A stretch of 7,947 nucleotides of DNA from Candidatus Aenigmatarchaeota archaeon. Lineage in GTDB: Archaea; Aenigmatarchaeota; Aenigmatarchaeia; PWEA01. The position numbers and the translations under genes are program-made. The number at the start of each line of letters is the position of its first letter. Positions within the stretch are counted from its first letter, which is position 1. Shown here piece by piece: positions 6,785 through 7,947 of the stretch. The stretch spans positions 1 through 7,947 of the forward strand of contig PWFY01000061.1 of assembly GCA_003554235.1 (NCBI GenBank), written 5' to 3'. The notes under the pieces are model-generated. The model did no database searches, was not told where the DNA came from, and worked only from the letters and a program-made list of their open reading frames with translations.

Positions 6785-7009
6785 CAAGGTCCTTATTATT
6801 TCGGACAAGATATATAAAACTATTCCAACTAGAGCAAAAAAAGATCCCACCATTGCTATCAAAACAGGAATACCAGGGACCACGGTTCCTATCCCAAGGC
6901 CTACAACGGTGAGAACTGCCGCCAACACCAAAACAATATAAGAAATGTTCTCCAACATGTCCCTTCTGTCATCTCCCTTGACACCGTCGATCAGATTTTC
7001 AAAATCCAT
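6776..7009 (-). CDS. small two-span membrane protein, unknown function
   Basis: A 77-residue protein with a polar N-terminus (MDFENLIDGVKGDDRRDML) followed by two hydrophobic helices, about 23-44 and about 46-70, rich in Val, Leu and Gly with a short VVPGIP turn between them. The C-terminus is a short Arg/Gly tail. No family recognised. An upstream TTG at 7063 would add 18 residues, but a TATA (7031-7040) lies inside that extension, centred 27 bp before the ATG at 7009, so I start at 7009 and expect a leaderless transcript. It lies 50 bp after another membrane-protein gene and 48 bp before uS15, and may form a unit with the former. Confidence 0.7.
   Translation of the reverse strand: MDFENLIDGVKGDDRRDMLENISYIVLVLAAVLTVVGLGIGTVVPGIPVLIAMVGSFFALVGIVLYILSEIIRTLGG
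6809..6820 (-). promoter_or_regulatory. possible internal promoter for uS15
   Basis: Minus-strand GTTTTATATATC is a good archaeal TATA and would start transcription near 6789, giving uS15 a leader of about 60 nt that contains both hairpins. It lies within the coding sequence of the upstream membrane protein (codons for V-L-Y-I), so it could be coincidental. Confidence 0.4.
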
Positions 7010-7030
7010 AAGGTTATCTGGACTCCGAAG

Positions 7031-7040
7031 TTTTAAAAAG
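7031..7040 (-). promoter_or_regulatory. TATA element for the 77-residue membrane protein
   Basis: Minus-strand CTTTTTAAAA is centred about 27 bp before the ATG at 7009. This is the same spacing seen at other leaderless genes in the window. Confidence 0.55.
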
Positions 7041-7059
7041 TTAAACAAACCAGGGAAAA

Positions 7060-7455
7060 TCAATAGTCCTGGAGAACTTCCTGAACCAGTGTAGTGTCTT
7101 CACCCACCCTCTCCAGCACCTTTTCGAGGTCTTCTTCGTCGTAGCCTTCCCTGAGCCGGCTGGAAACCCAGTCCTTTATCTCTTCTTCGGTGATGTCTTC
7201 CTCGTATATGTCTTCATGACGACCTATGAAACCCACGAAGTCCTCCTCCAAAAAATCAACGGCATCGTCGGGCTCTGTCTCTTCGTCCTCACTCAAAAAG
7301 AAATACCCCGACAAATGTGACGGTGCCTCGGTATATACCAAAGAAACACTGAATATGGCTCCGATGATAAGAACTGCACCTGCTATTGCTTTCTTCTTTG
7401 CGAGAACTCTACTCAGATTCTCCCTAAGATCTTCGTCGGGTCCTGAATCTCCCAT
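7060..7455 (-). CDS. single-span membrane protein with acidic helical tail
   Basis: A 131-residue protein with a short charged N-terminus ending in KKK, one transmembrane helix at about 24-42 (IAGAVLIIGAIFSVSLVY) and a very acidic tail. By the positive-inside rule the tail should face outward, though this is uncertain for so short a protein. The last 45 residues (EEIKDWVSSRLREGYDEEDL, then EKVLERVGEDTTLVQEVL) contain a helical pattern of the type 'LxxGYxxExLxxxLxxxG'. That pattern is common in small membrane proteins of reduced-genome archaea and bacteria, but its function is unknown to me. The start is supported by the TATA at 7478-7487, 27 bp upstream, implying a leaderless mRNA. The stop is followed after 50 bp by the 77-residue membrane protein. 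Confidence 0.72.
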   Translation of the reverse strand: MGDSGPDEDLRENLSRVLAKKKAIAGAVLIIGAIFSVSLVYTEAPSHLSGYFFLSEDEETEPDDAVDFLEEDFVGFIGRHEDIYEEDITEEEIKDWVSSRLREGYDEEDLEKVLERVGEDTTLVQEVLQDY

Positions 7456-7477
7456 GGTCTAAACTACAATCCTGAAG

Positions 7478-7487
7478 CTTATAAATG
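7478..7487 (-). promoter_or_regulatory. TATA element for the 131-residue membrane protein
   Basis: Minus-strand CATTTATAAG is centred 27 bp before the ATG at 7455. It starts only about 9 bp beyond the predicted 3' end of the structured RNA, leaving no room for any other gene between them. Confidence 0.6.
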
Positions 7488-7495
7488 TAATAGTT

Positions 7496-7805
7496 GGTAG
7501 CCCGGCCAGGATTTTCTGACCCGCGTCCTTTCCGTGGACGCTTTCTCTAAAAGGGTCCTTCGAACCTGGGTCGCCGGGTTTCTTTCATCGCTCAACGGTA
7601 AGCTCAATGCTTTGAGCAGATGCCCAAAGCCCGACATCCTTGACCGTCTTGGCTGTGCCAAGGCACAAAGCCAACGGCTTTGACCGTTGTCCCACCTGTC
7701 CTTTTCGCCCACGTTTTGCGAGCGTCTTGGAAACGCAAGCTTCCAAGTTTGGGAATCTTCATTCCCAAAATGTGAGTAAAAGGTGGCTAGACTACCGGGC
7801 TACCC
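7496..7805 (-). ncRNA. large structured non-coding RNA, class not identified
   Basis: A region of about 310 nt with no credible coding frame, closed by a perfect 10-bp pairing of GGTAGCCCGG (7496-7505) with CCGGGCTACC (7795-7804). Inside are stems 7748-7756/7761-7769 (9 bp), 7726-7732/7741-7747 (7 bp), 7706-7712/7718-7724 (7 bp), 7672-7677/7684-7689 (6 bp), 7651-7658/7663-7672 (8 bp with a bulge), 7609-7617/7622-7630 (9 bp) and 7523-7528/7536-7541 (6 bp). Helix 7692-7696/7782-7786 encloses the first three. Two stems are complete only on the minus strand, where G-U pairs replace A-C mismatches, so I assign the minus strand. A TATA at 7826-7838 predicts a start near 7806, at the outer edge of the closing helix. 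GC is about 54% by hand count over 7501-7800, against 30% in the 60 bases to its right. No conserved RNase P, SRP, tRNA or tmRNA motif was found. Confidence 0.72.
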
Positions 7806-7825
7806 GTAACAAACTGAACAGGAAT

Positions 7826-7838
7826 GCTTAAAAATATT
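7826..7838. promoter_or_regulatory. shared AT-rich promoter core between the RNA and the Nudix-like gene
   Basis: CTTAAAAATATTT and its complement both resemble TATA boxes. Leftward it lies about 26 bp from the predicted RNA 5' end; rightward it lies about 30 bp from the ATG at 7862. It could drive both directions. Inferred from spacing. Confidence 0.5.
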
Positions 7839-7861
7839 TAACATGGTGAGAAAATTAAGTT

Positions 7862-7947
7862 ATGGAACTGAGACCCAGGGTCGCGGCAATAGTACCAAAA
7901 AGAAATTCAATTCTACTTGTTAAGCATGAAGAAGGCAACATGTCCTA
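7862..7947 (+). CDS. Nudix-hydrolase-like protein, N-terminal fragment
   Basis: Only 28 residues are inside the window. They read RPRVAAIVPKRNSILLVKHE in the core, which matches the first beta strands of Nudix hydrolases (the 'AAIV...ILLV.H' pattern that precedes the Nudix box). The Nudix box itself, with its catalytic glutamates, would lie beyond the edge, so activity and substrate cannot be judged. The start ATG is about 30 bp from the TATA at 7826-7838, giving a leader of a few bases. A GGTGAG at 7845-7850 is rather far upstream for a ribosome-binding site. An ATG at 7843 is in another frame and soon stops. Confidence 0.6.
   Translation, partial: MELRPRVAAIVPKRNSILLVKHEEGNMS

Noticed and set aside
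7494..7806. tmRNA or tRNA-like molecule, because the minus-strand 3' end reads CCGGGCT-A-CCA opposite AGCCCGG
   Set aside because: No T-arm with a TTCRA loop lies next to the 3' acceptor strand, there is no recognisable D-arm, and the helix extends through the would-be CCA. A GGTTCGAA occurs but about 60 nt too far upstream.
7494..7806. Miniature transposon bounded by 10-bp inverted repeats
   Set aside because: No target-site duplication is seen at the edges, no second copy occurs in the window, and the interior is full of local stem-loops with a promoter at one end.
7479..7831. Open frames of 63-77 residues on both strands across the structured RNA
   Set aside because: They lie across stem-loops, lack ribosome-binding sites and have Arg/Ser/Pro-rich, low-quality composition; they are chance frames.
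1..7947. CRISPR array, insertion sequence or prophage
   Set aside because: No regularly spaced repeats, transposase, integrase or phage structural gene is visible; the content is mostly core translation genes.

Overview
The window is archaeal. It carries archaeal-type uS15 and eS1, ABCE1/Rli1, an archaeal YchF/Ygr210-type GTPase with a TGS domain and a DHH-family RecJ-like nuclease. Nearly every gene has an AT-rich TATA element centred about 25-32 bp before its start codon, and several transcripts look leaderless. Codon choice is rich in ATA (Ile) and AGA/AGG (Arg). I cannot place the organism below 'archaeon'; a small-genome lineage (DPANN-like or euryarchaeal) would fit the compact layout, but that is inference.

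Layout from left to right. Positions 1-1369 (minus) hold ABCE1, the ribosome-recycling ATPase, with its C-terminus cut off by the window edge. Upstream on the same strand are a short acidic ORF (1429-1566) and a zinc-finger plus KH-domain RNA-binding protein (1677-2180). A divergent promoter region at about 2181-2288 separates these from a plus-strand pair: the GTPase (2289-3470) and a stand-alone minimal nucleotidyltransferase (3508-3921). The nucleotidyltransferase converges on a two-span membrane protein (3937-4209, minus), and a hairpin fills the gap between their stop codons. The minus strand continues rightward with eS1 (4267-4827), the RecJ-like DHH protein (4879-6237), uS15 (6275-6727) and two small membrane proteins (6776-7009, 7060-7455). 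At the right edge a Nudix-like ORF begins on the plus strand (7862 onward).

The gene-free stretch 7456-7861 is the most interesting part. It holds a sequence of about 310 nt closed by a perfect 10-bp inverted repeat and packed with stem-loops. A TATA element sits at the right distance for minus-strand transcription, and G-U wobbles that favour the minus strand occur in at least two stems. I read it as a large structured non-coding RNA. I could not match it to the conserved motifs of archaeal RNase P RNA, SRP RNA, tRNA or tmRNA, so it is either a very divergent member of a known class or a new one.

Functionally most genes converge on translation: two small-subunit proteins, the recycling factor, a ribosome-associated-type GTPase and an RNA-binding KH protein. 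The RecJ-like nuclease lies inside the ribosomal-protein cluster, as in many archaea. The uS15 leader contains two hairpins and a loop complementary to sequence just before the ribosome-binding site, which suggests possible autoregulation.
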